Assembly (NCBI RefSeq): GCF_001025195.1
Contig: NZ_AP012325.1
Coordinates: 186,001 to 250,000, forward strand
Origin: Bifidobacterium catenulatum DSM 16992 = JCM 1194 = LMG 11043
GTDB lineage: Bacteria > Actinomycetota > Actinomycetes > Actinomycetales > Bifidobacteriaceae
DNA length: 64,000 nucleotides
Direction: 5' to 3'
Part shown: positions 63,863 through 64,000 of the stretch, piece by piece
Layout: each line of letters begins with the position of its first letter
Numbering within the stretch: position 1 is the stretch's first letter
Notes under the pieces: generated by a model
What the model was told of the DNA's origin: nothing
Seen by the model: the letters and a program-made list of their open reading frames with translations, nothing else
The model's database searches: none
Translations under genes and position numbers: made by a program

Positions 63863-64000
63863 ATGATTATCGCGCTTTGGATTGCGTTGATTATTTGCGT
63901 TGTATGGATTGCGCTTGGCGAGATGCCGGCTGGTTGGGATGGTCGTTTGCCGCTGCCGTATTTGATTGCGTTGATTCCGTTGCTGTGGATTCCGACGCTT
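63863..64000 (+). CDS. Membrane protein, 5' part only
   Basis: ATG 63863 with GGGGGAG 8 bases upstream opens MIIALWIALIICVVWIALGE, then a short polar stretch and LPYLIALIPLLWIPTL, i.e. two hydrophobic segments before the window ends. Too short to name; a membrane-anchored enzyme is possible. Confidence 0.6.
   Translation, partial: MIIALWIALIICVVWIALGEMPAGWDGRLPLPYLIALIPLLWIPTL

Noticed and set aside
1..64000. Prophage, insertion sequence, toxin-antitoxin or CRISPR
   Set aside because: No integrase, transposase, phage structural, toxin or Cas protein and no regular short repeats with unique spacers were seen.

Overview
The window looks like chromosomal DNA of a Bifidobacterium: moderately GC-rich, actinobacterial forms of leuA, ino1, topA and gltX, a PTS pair, two C69/UMF1-type genes usual in bifidobacteria, and a gluconate branch feeding the pentose/bifid-shunt pool. 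The species cannot be fixed by reading alone. No prophage, insertion sequence, CRISPR array, rRNA or replication origin was seen. Almost all of the sequence is ordinary core and metabolic genome.

Layout. 0-16.5 kb: a metallophosphoesterase cut by the left edge, leuA, a class A penicillin-binding protein, inositol-phosphate synthase, UDP-galactopyranose mutase, the small SRP RNA, a PAP2 membrane phosphatase, topA, tmk-holB, and a LacI regulator. 16.5-28.5 kb: ptsH and ptsI back to back, a PEBP-like protein, a C69 dipeptidase, fhs, a MIF-like tautomerase, a GtrA protein, an MFS exporter, a histidine phosphatase and an unrecognised 345-residue protein. 28.5-38 kb: gltX, tRNA-Glu and tRNA-Gln, a second metallophosphoesterase, an IclR regulator divergent from leuCD, and an AlbA/Schlafen-type ATP-binding regulator. 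37.7-46 kb: a dihydroorotate-dehydrogenase-like enzyme, murA, an acyltransferase, gpsA, ddl, a CPBP protease and mscS. 46-57 kb: a tandem pair of DUF2974 hydrolases, a TetR regulator, an aminotransferase, the gluconate block (gnd, gntP, gntK, divergent GntR) and a UMF1-family transporter. 57-64 kb: rpmB, recG, rsmD, the rpsP-khpA-rimM-trmD operon on the minus strand, and the start of a membrane protein.

How the genes fit together. leuA and leuCD give three steps of leucine synthesis, with the IclR protein the likely local regulator. plsC and gpsA form a phospholipid-precursor pair; PBP1A, murA and ddl supply peptidoglycan; glf and ino1 supply envelope sugar and inositol phosphate. gntP imports gluconate, gntK phosphorylates it and gnd decarboxylates 6-phosphogluconate, with GntR facing a promoter that carries ACTACT inverted repeats.

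The less ordinary material is between genes. Two sites (topA/tmk and fhs/tautomerase) carry hairpins with a GGT loop next to a short duplicated copy of a gene end, as if a small element had inserted with duplication of its target. Other unexplained repeat groups lie upstream of ino1, upstream of the AlbA-type gene, between gntK and gntP, and between the aminotransferase and gnd. Many genes have a -10-like hexamer only 6-8 bases before the start codon, which suggests leaderless mRNAs.
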